Origin: Lachnospiraceae bacterium UBA7182
GTDB lineage: Bacteria; Bacillota; Clostridia; Lachnospirales; Lachnospiraceae
Length of the DNA stretch: 44,297 bases
Assembly (NCBI GenBank): GCA_002491115.1
Contig: DKVI01000033.1
Span: forward strand, 1-44,297
Direction: 5' to 3'
Made by a program: the position numbers and the translations under genes. Below, one piece after another: positions 23,816 to 32,790 of this stretch (the first letter of the stretch is position 1; each line of letters starts with the position of its first letter). Below the pieces are notes generated by a model that worked only from the letters and a program-made list of their open reading frames with translations, was not told the DNA's origin and did not search any database.

Positions 23816-26800
23816 GCGTATTATGGACAGAGGATCAGAAAAAGGTGATCGACACAAGAGGCCATAATCTGCTTGTGTCCGCCGCTGCCGGTTCCGGCAA
23901 GACGGCGGTTCTGGTAGAGCGGATTCTCTCATTGATCACAGATCCGGAACATCCTGTGGATGTGGACCGGCTTTTAGTCACGACTTTTACGAAGGCCGCG
24001 GCGGGGGAGATGAAAGAGAGGATAGGAAAAGCGCTTGGAGAGCGCCTGCAAAAAGAGCCGGATAATGAATGGCTGAAAAAGCAGGAGGCGCTGGTGTCCC
24101 GGGCGCAGATTACCACCATACACGGGTTCTGCCTGTATGTGATCCGGAATTATTTTCATACCATAGATTTAAACCCCAACTTCCGGATTGCGGACGAAGG
24201 GGAGATGCGGCTTTTAAAGCAGGATACGGCGGAAGAAATTCTGGAGGAAGCGTTCGAGGAGAACAGCCCTTCGTTCATCCGTTTTGCGGAGAGCTACGGA
24301 AGCGGCAACAGAGGAAGCGGACTGGCAGAGATGATCCTTACACTGTATGAATATGCGGTGGCAAGTCCGCAGCCGGCCGTATGGCTGAAAGGATGCGCGG
24401 CCATGTATGATCTGAAAGAAGGCGCTTCCTGGAGCGATTTTCCGGGGGCGGATGTTCTCCTTGAGGCGCTTCGGACGGTGGCGGAAGACTGTCTTGGGCA
24501 AATACGCGCCGCCAGACGGATCGCGTCGTCGCCTTTTGGTCCGGCAGCTTACGACGAGGCCCTTCAGGCAGACGAATTACAGCTTCGCGCTCTGACAGAC
24601 AGCCCCCGGATCGAAACATTTGAAGAACGGTTGTTGTCCCTTGCCTGGAAGCGGCTGCCCAGTAAACGTGCCAAGAGTATGGCGGATGCGGACGAAGAAC
24701 TGTGCGGCCGGGTGAAGGATATACGCGACCAGGTGAAGGAAGCTTTAAAGTCGCTTGTCAAACAGTATTTTCAGCTTCCCGGCGAACTTGTAATGGAACA
24801 TATGCGTAAGACCAGGGAAAATGTGGAGACATATGTGGGGCTGACCCTTGCGTTTATGGAGCGGTTGGAAGAAAAGAAGCGTAAGAAAAACATCCTGGAT
24901 TTTTCCGATCAGGAACACCTGGCGCTTCGCATTCTGACAAAGGAAGATGAAAACGGCATGCTTGCGGCCACGGAAGTGGCGGATCTTTTCGCGGATTATT
25001 TTGAAGAGATTATGGTGGATGAGTATCAGGATTCCAACCGGGTGCAGGAAGCCATACTGGACAGCATCTGTAAAAGCCGCCAGGGAAAAAGCAACCGTTT
25101 CATGGTGGGGGATGTAAAACAGAGCATCTACCGTTTCCGTCAGGCGGAACCGGGACTGTTTCTGGATAAATATACCCGGTATCAGGACGGGAAAGAAGGG
25201 ATGCGCATTGATCTGCACCAGAATTTCCGCAGCCGCGTCCAGGTATTGGAACCGGTCAACGAAGTCTTTGGAAGGATCATGTGCCGGGAGCTGGGCGGAA
25301 TCGAATATGACGATGCGGCTGCCTTAAAAGCCGGCGCATCCTATCCGGAAAACGACGCATGCGGTGCGCAGATTCTTTTACTGAAACAGGAGGAGTGGGA
25401 GGAATATCGGCAGGAATGCGGCTGGACAAAGCAGGAGGCGGAGGCTCATATGATTGCCGCCGGTATCCGGAAAATGCTGGAGGTTGACAAGCTTCAGATA
25501 TGGGACAAAGGAAAGCAGCGGCCGGCCGATTTGGGGGATATCGTGATCCTGCTTCGGACCATGTCCGGATGGAGCGAGACTTTTGTAAGGGTTTTGCAGG
25601 ATGAGGGGATCGCCGCCAGCGCTCAGTCCCGGGAAGGGTATTTTAAGACTATGGAGGTGGAGACGCTTCTGGCCTATCTGAGAGTCCTGGATAACCCGAC
25701 CCAGGAGATTCCTCTGGCGGCTGCCATGCATGGGATGCTGGGCGGTTTTTCATCGGAGGAGATGGCGAAGATCAAAGGGGCTTTTCCGGAGGACGGATAC
25801 GTACGCGCCTGCGAAAGATACAGGCAGGAGGGACCGGAAGAAGCGTTAAAAGAAAAACTTTGCGGATTTTTTGCCCGGGTGAATCAGTACAGAAGCCGGG
25901 CAGCGTATACTTCCATCCACGAACTGCTCTGGCAGATCGTTACGGAAACCGGGTATACGGACGAGGTGCGGGCGCTGCCGGGCGGGGAGCAAAGGGCCGC
26001 CAATGTGCAGATGCTTCTTCAAAAAGCCCAGGATTACGAGAAGATCAGTTATCATGGCCTGTTCCACTTTGTCCGCTATATTGAAAAGCTGCAAAAATAT
26101 CAGGTGGATTTCGGCGAGGCGGATCTGTCCGACGGAGGCGGGGAAGCCGTGCGGATTATGAGTATCCACCACAGCAAAGGCCTGGAATTTCCGGTGGTTT
26201 TTGTGGCGGGCATGGGAAAAAGTTTTAACCGGCAGGACAGCCGCAGCAAAGTGGTGCTTCATAATACATACGGGATCGGCCTGGACTATGTGGATCTGGA
26301 AGAACGGATGAAACGGCCCGTCCTGTTAAAACAGATGATCCGAAGGCAGAATCTTCTGGATCATCTGGGGGAGGAACTCAGAGTCCTTTATGTGGCCATG
26401 ACCCGTGCAAAAGAAAAGCTGATCCTGACCGGCATGGCAAAAGAAAAACTGCTCCAGGAGGAGGGCGCCGAAGAAAATGAGAAACTGATGTTCCTCTCTC
26501 TTTCCGGGGCAGGATGCGCGCTGGAATGGATACTTAAGGGAATGGATGCCCGGAGCAGAAGCCTTACAAAGACGGTTGTTTCTCTGAAGGAGATTCTTAC
26601 CTGTGCGGTGCAGGAAGAGACGAAAAACGCTTTGTCCAGAGACGAACTGGAACGTATGGTCTGGTACGGGAAAAGGGATGAAAACGTAAGCGGCAGAATA
26701 GAGGAAAAGCTTTCCTGGAAGTATCCGTATGACCTGTCCGGGAAAACGAAACAGAAATACACGGTCACGGAACTTAAGAAGCTGCGTATGCAGGATGCAT

Positions 26801-27396
26801 CCGATGCGGCAGAGGAACTTTATCCCGCGGCTGACCCGGAGATCGTACCGCTGATACCGCAGTTTATAGAAAGCACAAAAGAGATGACAGGCGCGGCAAG
26901 GGGTACGGTGTATCATACGGTGATGGAATGTATGGATTTTAGTGGGATCACCAGACTGCCCCAGGTGGAAGACCGGCTTTCCCGTCTGGAAGCCTCCGGC
27001 AGACTTACAAAAGAGGAACTTAAGAGCATAAACAGAAAAGATCTTCTGACCTTTGCCAAAAGCAGTCTGTCAGAACGTATGCAGCGGGCAAAAGAAGAGG
27101 GGCATTTGTTTAAAGAGCAGCCCTTTGTCATCGGGCTTCCCGGCGTGGAGGCAGGCTGTCCGGAAACGGAAGAGCCGGTGCTAATCCAGGGGATTATAGA
27201 TGCTTTCTTTTATGAGGGTGATGAAGTTGTGGTGGTGGATTATAAGACGGACAGGGTGTCTTCACCGGAAGAACTGAAGGACAGATACCGGACGCAGCTT
27301 GTATACTATGAAAAGGCCCTGCGTATGCTGACCGGAAAAAAAGTGAAAGAACGGATCATCTATTCATTTGCGCTTGGAAAGGAAATTCAGGTATAA
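23812..27396 (+). CDS. addA: ATP-dependent helicase/nuclease subunit AddA
   Basis: This 1194-residue UvrD/Rep-type helicase with a C-terminal RecB-like nuclease domain is the motor of AddAB. Walker A 'AAAGSGKT' is at about 24-31, the DEAD-type motif II appears as 'MVDEYQDSN', 'GDVKQSIYRFRQA' and 'LHQNFRSR' are helicase motifs III and IV, and 'MSIHHSKGLEFPVV' and 'LYVAMTRAKEKL' are motifs V and VI. The nuclease motif 'VVDYKTDR' is near residue 1140. The ATGA overlap with addB couples the two proteins at equal levels. Confidence 0.97.
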   Translation: MSVLWTEDQKKVIDTRGHNLLVSAAAGSGKTAVLVERILSLITDPEHPVDVDRLLVTTFTKAAAGEMKERIGKALGERLQKEPDNEWLKKQEALVSRAQITTIHGFCLYVIRNYFHTIDLNPNFRIADEGEMRLLKQDTAEEILEEAFEENSPSFIRFAESYGSGNRGSGLAEMILTLYEYAVASPQPAVWLKGCAAMYDLKEGASWSDFPGADVLLEALRTVAEDCLGQIRAARRIASSPFGPAAYDEALQADELQLRALTDSPRIETFEERLLSLAWKRLPSKRAKSMADADEELCGRVKDIRDQVKEALKSLVKQYFQLPGELVMEHMRKTRENVETYVGLTLAFMERLEEKKRKKNILDFSDQEHLALRILTKEDENGMLAATEVADLFADYFEEIMVDEYQDSNRVQEAILDSICKSRQGKSNRFMVGDVKQSIYRFRQAEPGLFLDKYTRYQDGKEGMRIDLHQNFRSRVQVLEPVNEVFGRIMCRELGGIEYDDAAALKAGASYPENDACGAQILLLKQEEWEEYRQECGWTKQEAEAHMIAAGIRKMLEVDKLQIWDKGKQRPADLGDIVILLRTMSGWSETFVRVLQDEGIAASAQSREGYFKTMEVETLLAYLRVLDNPTQEIPLAAAMHGMLGGFSSEEMAKIKGAFPEDGYVRACERYRQEGPEEALKEKLCGFFARVNQYRSRAAYTSIHELLWQIVTETGYTDEVRALPGGEQRAANVQMLLQKAQDYEKISYHGLFHFVRYIEKLQKYQVDFGEADLSDGGGEAVRIMSIHHSKGLEFPVVFVAGMGKSFNRQDSRSKVVLHNTYGIGLDYVDLEERMKRPVLLKQMIRRQNLLDHLGEELRVLYVAMTRAKEKLILTGMAKEKLLQEEGAEENEKLMFLSLSGAGCALEWILKGMDARSRSLTKTVVSLKEILTCAVQEETKNALSRDELERMVWYGKRDENVSGRIEEKLSWKYPYDLSGKTKQKYTVTELKKLRMQDASDAAEELYPAADPEIVPLIPQFIESTKEMTGAARGTVYHTVMECMDFSGITRLPQVEDRLSRLEASGRLTKEELKSINRKDLLTFAKSSLSERMQRAKEEGHLFKEQPFVIGLPGVEAGCPETEEPVLIQGIIDAFFYEGDEVVVVDYKTDRVSSPEELKDRYRTQLVYYEKALRMLTGKKVKERIIYSFALGKEIQV

Positions 27397-27405
27397 GTGT
27401 TCTGT

Positions 27406-27445
27406 AAAAGCGTCCGGATACCCTAATCGGGATCGGACGCTTTTT
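27406..27445. terminator. Bidirectional terminator between addA and SASP gene
   Basis: AGCGTCCG (27409-27416) pairs with CGGACGCT (27434-27441), with A-rich sequence on the left and five T on the right, so it can act in both directions. It overlaps the last codons of the minus-strand SASP gene. Confidence 0.8.
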
Positions 27446-27623
27446 CCATGGCCTTTCTTCTTCGGCTGATCATACCGCCGATGCGGCCGGTTTCGCGGGA
27501 GGACAGCGCTTTCCAGCCGCCTTCCCGCACTTTGTCCAGAAGACCTAATTCTTCCGCGATCTCGTATTTAAGCCGGTCGTGAGGCTCCAGTTTTTCAAAA
27601 TCCAGATTTGTTTTTTTCTCCAT
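27423..27623 (-). CDS. Small acid-soluble spore protein, alpha/beta type (minor form)
   Basis: This 66-residue protein matches the alpha/beta SASP family in 'LKYEIAEELGL-DKV' (residues about 17-32) and 'SSRETGRIGGMISRRRK' (about 41-57). These proteins coat spore DNA in the forespore, switch it toward A form and protect it from UV. The spacing is tighter and the N-terminus more acidic than in the major SASPs, so it is a divergent, Clostridia-type minor member. The start ATG at 27623 follows AAAGGAC. A good sigma-G-like promoter lies upstream. It converges with addA, sharing a terminator. Confidence 0.85.
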   Translation of the reverse strand: MEKKTNLDFEKLEPHDRLKYEIAEELGLLDKVREGGWKALSSRETGRIGGMISRRRKAMEKASDPD

Positions 27624-27650
27624 ATCATGTACAGTCCTTTCTTTTTTATG

Positions 27651-27679
27651 GAGTATATCCAGTTTCGTACGCCTTATAC
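27651..27679 (-). promoter_or_regulatory. Sigma-G-like promoter of the SASP gene
   Basis: Read on the minus strand, GTATA (27679-27675) and TATACTC (27657-27651) are 17 bases apart. This fits the forespore sigma-G pattern GHATR and CATWHTA well, and SASP genes are the classic sigma-G targets. Confidence 0.55.
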
Positions 27680-27685
27680 CCTGGG

Positions 27686-27714
27686 TTGACAAGAAGAAAG
27701 AGGTGGGATACACT
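27686..27714 (+). promoter_or_regulatory. Sigma-A promoter of rlmI-fum genes
   Basis: A consensus TTGACA (27686-27691) and TACACT (27709-27714) are 17 bases apart, 62 bases upstream of the methyltransferase start. The three genes from 27777 to 30388 are almost contiguous and would be read from it. Confidence 0.75.
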
Positions 27715-27776
27715 TTTAACAGCAGCAGGGGCACCGGGAGTGCGGTTGCGGAACGTCAACAGGAGATAAAATTCAG

Positions 27777-28979
27777 ATGAAATATGCAGTTGCAATATTA
27801 AAAAAGGGCGAAGGACGCGTAGTCAAAGCCGGGGGGATGTGGATTTATGATAATGAAATCGCCAGGATAGACGGGGCGTTTATAAACGGAGATATCATGG
27901 AGATCCACGATTTTGACGGCTATTTTATGGGATATGGTTTTATCAATATGCATTCTAAAATCCGTATCCGGCTGATGGCGCGCAGGAAAGAGCATGAGAT
28001 TAACGATACTTTTTTAGAGCGCAGAGTCAGGGACGCATGGAATTACCGGCGGACGGTGTGTGATACCGGATGCTGCCGGGTCATCTTCGGCGAAGCGGAT
28101 TTTTTACCCGGGCTGGTGGTTGACAAATTTTCGGACGTGCTGGTGGTGGAATCCCTGGCGCTGGGAATTGACCGTTTGAAACCGAAGATTCTGGAGATTC
28201 TGGTACGGGTGCTGTCGGAAGACGGCATCCGGATCCGGGGTATCTATGAAAGAAGCGACGCCAAAGTGCGCCAGCAGGAAGGAATGGAGCGCCATAAAGG
28301 CTTTATCGGGGAGCCCTTTGATACCCGGGTGGAGATAGAGGAGAACGGTGTCAAATATATCGTGGATATCGAAGACGGGCAGAAGACGGGATTTTTCCTG
28401 GATCAGAAGTATAATCGACGGGCGATACAAAGACTTTGCCGGGGGAAGAAGGTGCTGGACTGCTTTACCCACACGGGTTCTTTTGCGCTGAATGCGGCGG
28501 CGGCTGGCGCCGCGAGCGTCCTGGGGGTGGACGCGTCGGATGTAGGATGCAGGCAGGCCGAAGAGAACGCCAGGCTCAATGGTTTTGAGGACCGGGTGTC
28601 TTTCCGGTGCGCCGATGTGTTTGAATTATTGCCCCAGCTGGAACATTCCGGCCAACGATACGACGTGGTTATTTTAGACCCGCCCGCGTTTACCAAATCC
28701 AGAAGCTCCGTCAAAAACGCAGTCAAAGGATACCGGGAGATCAACCTGCGGGGCATGAAGCTTATAAAGGACGGCGGATACCTGGCCACTTGTTCCTGTT
28801 CCCATTTTATGGACCAGGAGTTGTTTACAAAGACGATCCGGGAGGCTGCCAGAGGCGCCCATAAGCGCTTAAGGCAGGTGGAGTTCCGTACCCAGGCCTG
28901 CGATCATCCGATCCTGTGGGCGGCGGATCAGTCTTATTACTTAAAATTTTATATTTTTCAGGTGTGTGAGGAGTTATAA
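27777..28979 (+). CDS. 23S rRNA (cytosine-C5) methyltransferase, RlmI-like
   Basis: This 400-residue SAM-dependent methyltransferase has an N-terminal PUA domain (about 1-75) and an RlmI-type class I fold: 'VLDCFTHTGSFALNAA' (SAM motif I, about residue 223), 'VVILDPPAFTKS' (about 298) and 'TCSCSHF' with the cysteine expected for C5 methylation. In E. coli RlmI methylates C1962 of 23S rRNA; the paralogue group also contains RlmK-like proteins, so the exact position is inferred. It overlaps no other gene, and its stop codon is three bases before the fumarase subunit, an odd but common operon partner. Confidence 0.88.
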   Translation: MKYAVAILKKGEGRVVKAGGMWIYDNEIARIDGAFINGDIMEIHDFDGYFMGYGFINMHSKIRIRLMARRKEHEINDTFLERRVRDAWNYRRTVCDTGCCRVIFGEADFLPGLVVDKFSDVLVVESLALGIDRLKPKILEILVRVLSEDGIRIRGIYERSDAKVRQQEGMERHKGFIGEPFDTRVEIEENGVKYIVDIEDGQKTGFFLDQKYNRRAIQRLCRGKKVLDCFTHTGSFALNAAAAGAASVLGVDASDVGCRQAEENARLNGFEDRVSFRCADVFELLPQLEHSGQRYDVVILDPPAFTKSRSSVKNAVKGYREINLRGMKLIKDGGYLATCSCSHFMDQELFTKTIREAARGAHKRLRQVEFRTQACDHPILWAADQSYYLKFYIFQVCEEL

Positions 28980-28982
28980 CTT

Positions 28983-29825
28983 ATGAGAGAGATACAGGCG
29001 GATCAGATCCGGGATGTGGTGGAAAGGCTCTGTATAGAGGCGAATGAACACCTTCCGGAGGATGTCAAAGACGCGATCAAAGACTGCCGCAAATGTGAGG
29101 ACGGTCAGATTGCAAAGGATGTTTTGGACAAGATCATAGAAAATTTTGAGATTGCGGATCATGAACATGTACCTGTATGCCAGGATACGGGGATGGCGTG
29201 CGTATTTTTGGAGATCGGGCAGGATGTACATATTACAGGAGGCAGTCTGGCCGAGGCGGTGGATGAGGGTGTGCGCCGGGGATATGAAAAAGGATATCTT
29301 AGAAAATCGGTGGTAAAAGATCCGGTGCGCCGGGGCAATACCGGCGACAACACGCCTGCGATGCTTTATACGGAGATTGTACCCGGGGAGAATATTACGG
29401 TTACAGTGGGTCCTAAAGGGTTCGGGAGCGAAAACATGAGCACGATCCGTATGTTCAAGCCCTCGGCGGGCCTTCAGGGGATAAAAGATTTTATTATTGA
29501 AACCGTGGAAACGGCAGGACCGAATCCGTGTCCGCCTATGGTGGTGGGCGTAGGAATCGGCGGCACATTTGACAAAGCGGCGCTTCTGGCGAAAAAGGCG
29601 CTGATGCGGCCTTTGGATTCTTCCCATCCGGACCCTTTCTATGCAGAGCTGGAAAAAGAAATGCTGCAAAAGATAAATGAACTTGGCATCGGCCCGCAGG
29701 GATTCGGCGGAAGGACCACGGCAATCGGGCTGAACATTGAGACGATGCCCACTCACATCGCGGGGATGCCCTGCGCCATCAATATAAGCTGCCATGTGAC
29801 CCGGCATAAAACGGAGGTGATCTAG
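28983..29825 (+). CDS. Fumarate hydratase class I, alpha subunit
   Basis: This 280-residue iron-sulfur dehydratase subunit carries cysteines for the labile [4Fe-4S] cluster, for example in 'CQDTGMACVF' (about residues 63-72) and in 'GPNPCPPMVVGVGIGG' (about 180-195). With the beta subunit it converts fumarate and malate reversibly, in the reductive or oxidative arm of central metabolism. The tartrate dehydratase alpha subunit is a close relative and cannot be excluded from sequence alone, but fumarase is the usual assignment for this two-subunit form in Clostridia. The next gene overlaps its stop codon by one base. Confidence 0.87.
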   Translation: MREIQADQIRDVVERLCIEANEHLPEDVKDAIKDCRKCEDGQIAKDVLDKIIENFEIADHEHVPVCQDTGMACVFLEIGQDVHITGGSLAEAVDEGVRRGYEKGYLRKSVVKDPVRRGNTGDNTPAMLYTEIVPGENITVTVGPKGFGSENMSTIRMFKPSAGLQGIKDFIIETVETAGPNPCPPMVVGVGIGGTFDKAALLAKKALMRPLDSSHPDPFYAELEKEMLQKINELGIGPQGFGGRTTAIGLNIETMPTHIAGMPCAINISCHVTRHKTEVI

Positions 29826-30388
29826 TGGAACGATATATTACGCTGCCCCTTACGAAAGAACTTGCCCAAACCCTTCATGCGGGAGATACGGTGTACCTGA
29901 CCGGTACGATCTACACATCCCGGGACGCGGGCCATAAAAGGATGTGTGAGGCGCTTCAAAGAGGAGAAGCTCTGCCTTTTGATCCCACCGACGCAACCAT
30001 CTATTATGTAGGTCCCACGCCGGCCAGACCGGGTCAGGTCATTGGTTCCGCCGGTCCCACCACCAGCGGGCGCATGGACGCATACGCGCCCACTATGATG
30101 TCTGTGGGAGCCAGGGGCATGATCGGAAAGGGAGCCCGCCTCCCGGAGGTGGTGGAGGCCATGAAGCAATACAAGGGTGTCTATTTCGGCGCCATTGGAG
30201 GCGCAGGCGCCCTGCTGGCCAGGTGTATCAAAAGTTGTGAACTGATCGCGTATGAAGATCTGGGAGCAGAGGCGCTTAGAAAACTGTATGTGGAGCAGAT
30301 GCCTCTGGTTGTCATTATTGACAGCGAAGGCAGAAACCTGTACGAAGAAGGAAGGGCCGCTTACCTGGCAGGACGTAAAAAGGCTTAA
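29825..30388 (+). CDS. Fumarate hydratase class I, beta subunit
   Basis: This 187-residue C-terminal half of class I fumarase begins with GTG at 29825, whose first G is the last base of the alpha-subunit stop codon. 'GPTTSGRMDAYAPTMMSVGARGMIGKG' is the family substrate-binding loop, and 'FGAIGGAGALLARCIKS' follows. Split alpha/beta subunits are usual in anaerobes. Its stop codon overlaps the stop codon of the convergent deacetylase gene, with no terminator between the two. Confidence 0.88.
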   Translation: MERYITLPLTKELAQTLHAGDTVYLTGTIYTSRDAGHKRMCEALQRGEALPFDPTDATIYYVGPTPARPGQVIGSAGPTTSGRMDAYAPTMMSVGARGMIGKGARLPEVVEAMKQYKGVYFGAIGGAGALLARCIKSCELIAYEDLGAEALRKLYVEQMPLVVIIDSEGRNLYEEGRAAYLAGRKKA

Positions 30389-31179
30389 GAACGCTGAAAG
30401 CGGCCGGCCAGTTCTTTGCAGGTGTACAGCGTTACCTGATCACGGATGGTGTCCAGGTGTTCCAGTATATGCTCCAGGATCTGGATCTTTCCCGGAGAGC
30501 CGATGCTCTGGGGCGTAAACTGGGGGACATAGGTGAGGCCGTAGTACAGGTAGGCGTCCATTTCCTCTATATAATTTTCTTCGACCCGTTGATAAGAGGA
30601 AACTCTGCTTTGTCCGAGGGGGAAAGCAGGGCCGTAGTTAAAAGCAAAGTACGGGAAATCGTGGAGATCCCAGTTGATGGGGATCTCTATAAGTCCGTCT
30701 CTTAGATAAGGCATATCCCGGTCATACAGGGAGCTGGAATACAAATATCCATATTCTTTTGCCATGTCAAACGCGGTCTGCGTGACCTCGCCTTCGGGTG
30801 CGCGGAAACCTGCCGGGGAGACGCCGGTCTGCTTTTTCAGAGCATCGGTGCCAAGGGCAAATTCTTCCCGGATCTCTTCTTTGGTCAGACTGTGCATAGG
30901 TCTGTGGGTGTGGCCGTGAAAGGCGATTTCATGGCCGTCTTTTTGTATTTTTTCCAGCGCGTCCGGATGGCGCATGGCGATCATGCCCGGAACGAAAAAG
31001 GTTGCCGGTATTTCATGGGCGCGGAATACAGCCAGTACACGGTCAAGTCCCCGCTTGATGCCATAGTCGCCCATGGACAGGGTCTTCGGGCGTTTTTCTG
31101 TCCCTTCAAACATTCCCTGCCAGAAGCATTCCCCGTCCAGATTGACGGTGAATGCCACATTCATCTTATTCTGTGTCAT
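30385..31179 (-). CDS. Polysaccharide deacetylase-fold hydrolase B (PgdA/PuuE-like)
   Basis: This 264-residue NodB-fold protein has no signal peptide, so it works in the cytoplasm, unlike wall-active deacetylases. Motifs seen are 'NLDGE' (residues 13-17), where the fold normally has its metal/catalytic Asp pair, 'HGHTH' (88-92), 'FRAPEGE' (125-131) and 'IEIPINWDLHDFPYF' (164-178). The last motif is shared by the Helicobacter PgdA, allantoinase PuuE and cyclic imide hydrolase group. It is 36% or so alike by eye to the neighbouring hydrolase, a likely duplication. The start ATG at 31179 follows GAGGAAA; an upstream extension overlaps the previous gene and is not used. Confidence 0.8.
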   Translation of the reverse strand: MTQNKMNVAFTVNLDGECFWQGMFEGTEKRPKTLSMGDYGIKRGLDRVLAVFRAHEIPATFFVPGMIAMRHPDALEKIQKDGHEIAFHGHTHRPMHSLTKEEIREEFALGTDALKKQTGVSPAGFRAPEGEVTQTAFDMAKEYGYLYSSSLYDRDMPYLRDGLIEIPINWDLHDFPYFAFNYGPAFPLGQSRVSSYQRVEENYIEEMDAYLYYGLTYVPQFTPQSIGSPGKIQILEHILEHLDTIRDQVTLYTCKELAGRFQRS

Positions 31180-31195
31180 ATGATTTCCTCTTGTT

Positions 31196-32053
31196 TTAAT
31201 AATTTTCCCGCCACCAGTCGGCAATCTCAGAGCCGGTGGCGAACCAGACATTGCCTTTGGACTTCATGTAGGCGACCAGCCGCTCATACATCCGAAGCCT
31301 TCCCGGCGATCCGATCATCTGCGGATGGCACTGAATCACAAAGCACAGCCCTTCCCGGTAATAACCGTCAAATTCCTGGCGGAAATTGGCAAAGACCTGT
31401 TCGATGCCGGCGATCCTGTCCTGTCCGGACGGTTCAGCCGGGTATAAATTGTAGCCGAACTGCACAAAATCATCCAGGTCCCACTTGGGCGCCATCTCGA
31501 TAAAATCGGTGGTTTTCCCGTCGATTACGGTGCGGTAAGGCCTGTCGTCGCCCCGCATGGAGCTGGAATAGGAAAATCCCATATCGTACAGGATACCGGC
31601 GGTTTCTCTTGACCAGTCGCCGGAGGGAGTACGGTAGCCTTTGGCTTCTTTTCCTATGACCTCCAGAAAAATCTTCTGGCTTTTTTCGATGATGGCCCGC
31701 TGTTCTTCTGGCGTCAGGTCTACATATCTTTCATGATGGTATCCATGATGTCCGATCTCAAAGCCGCGCCTGTCGATTTCTTTAAAAAGCGCCGGATGGT
31801 CTTCCATGACTTTTGCGGGCACAAAAAAAGTGGCGGGTACATCCAGGGCTTCCAGAAGGGTAAGGATTCTTCTGACCGCACAGTTGGGGCCGTAATTCCC
31901 CACTGAACTGCCGCGCAGGAAACGGCTTCCGCCTTCTATCTGGCTTGCGCCGTTTTTCCAGATCGTGTCTCCATCCACATCAAAACTTAACATGACGGCG
32001 CATTGTGCGCCGTCAGGCCAGTGAATTTGTTCAAAAGTTTCTGTATCTTTCAT
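31196..32053 (-). CDS. Polysaccharide deacetylase-fold hydrolase A (PgdA/PuuE-like)
   Basis: This 285-residue NodB-fold enzyme has no signal peptide or membrane segment. 'MLSFDVDGD' (21-29) carries the motif 1 aspartates and 'GHHGYHHERY' (101-110) the metal-binding histidines. 'YRTPSGDWS' (140-148) and 'IEMAPKWDLDDFVQF' (185-199) place it with the cyclic-amide-hydrolysing branch (allantoinase PuuE, cyclic imide hydrolase, Helicobacter PgdA). A cytoplasmic enzyme beside an importer and a hydantoin-racemase-like gene suggests hydrolysis of an imported cyclic amide. It is 14 bases after the ATPase gene and 16 before its paralogue. True peptidoglycan fragment deacetylation remains possible. Confidence 0.82.
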   Translation of the reverse strand: MKDTETFEQIHWPDGAQCAVMLSFDVDGDTIWKNGASQIEGGSRFLRGSSVGNYGPNCAVRRILTLLEALDVPATFFVPAKVMEDHPALFKEIDRRGFEIGHHGYHHERYVDLTPEEQRAIIEKSQKIFLEVIGKEAKGYRTPSGDWSRETAGILYDMGFSYSSSMRGDDRPYRTVIDGKTTDFIEMAPKWDLDDFVQFGYNLYPAEPSGQDRIAGIEQVFANFRQEFDGYYREGLCFVIQCHPQMIGSPGRLRMYERLVAYMKSKGNVWFATGSEIADWWRENY

Positions 32054-32067
32054 GCTTCCTCACTCGA

Positions 32068-32790
32068 TTATAATATTTTTTCCATAAACTGTTTTACACG
32101 CTCTGACTTGGGATGATTGAAAAATTCTTCGGGAGGCGCGTCCTCGATCAGGTAGCCTTCATCCAGAAAACAGATCCTGTCGGCTACTTCTCTGGCAAAA
32201 CCCATTTCATGGGTCACAATTGCCATGGTGATTCCCGTGGTAGTCAGGTCTTTAATCACGTCCAGAACCTCTTTTACCATCTCAGGGTCCAGCGCGGAGG
32301 TAGGTTCGTCAAACAGAAGGACTTCCGGCTCCATGGCCAGCGCCCTTGCAATGGCTACACGCTGCTTCTGGCCGCCGGAGAGACGGCTGGGGTACTGATG
32401 GGCCTTTTCGGCAAGGCCAACCCGCTCTAAAAGGGCCATGGCCCTTTGTTCCGCTTCTTTTCTGCCGACCTTATTGGCTACCATAGGGGCGTAGGTCATA
32501 TTTTTAAGGACGGTCATATTGTTAAAAAGGTTAAAATGCTGAAAGACCATGCCCACATTGCGCCGGATTTTGGCGATGTCCGTACCTTTGTCCAGTATAT
32601 TGACATCTTTAATCCGGATCGCGCCGCCGGTGGGGCGTTCCAGCAGGTTCATGCAGCGAAGCAGCGTGGATTTGCCGGAACCCGAGGGCCCCAGGATACC
32701 GACGACTTCTCCTTTGTGGATTTCCATGGATATGTCTTTTAATACTTCCAGTTGATCAAATTTCTTGCTTACATGTTCAATCTTAATCAC
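32068..32790 (-). CDS. Amino-acid-type ABC transporter ATP-binding protein
   Basis: This 240-residue ATPase of the polar amino acid uptake family (GlnQ/HisP type) shows Walker A 'GPSGSGKS', the signature 'LSGGQ' and Walker B 'VLLFDEPTSALDP'. The start is the GTG at 32790, because AAAGGAGGG lies nine bases upstream on the minus strand; an ATG further upstream would put that ribosome binding site inside the gene. The gene overlaps the permease end by eight bases. It energises import together with the permease and the lipoprotein encoded next. Confidence 0.93.
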   Translation of the reverse strand: MIKIEHVSKKFDQLEVLKDISMEIHKGEVVGILGPSGSGKSTLLRCMNLLERPTGGAIRIKDVNILDKGTDIAKIRRNVGMVFQHFNLFNNMTVLKNMTYAPMVANKVGRKEAEQRAMALLERVGLAEKAHQYPSRLSGGQKQRVAIARALAMEPEVLLFDEPTSALDPEMVKEVLDVIKDLTTTGITMAIVTHEMGFAREVADRICFLDEGYLIEDAPPEEFFNHPKSERVKQFMEKIL

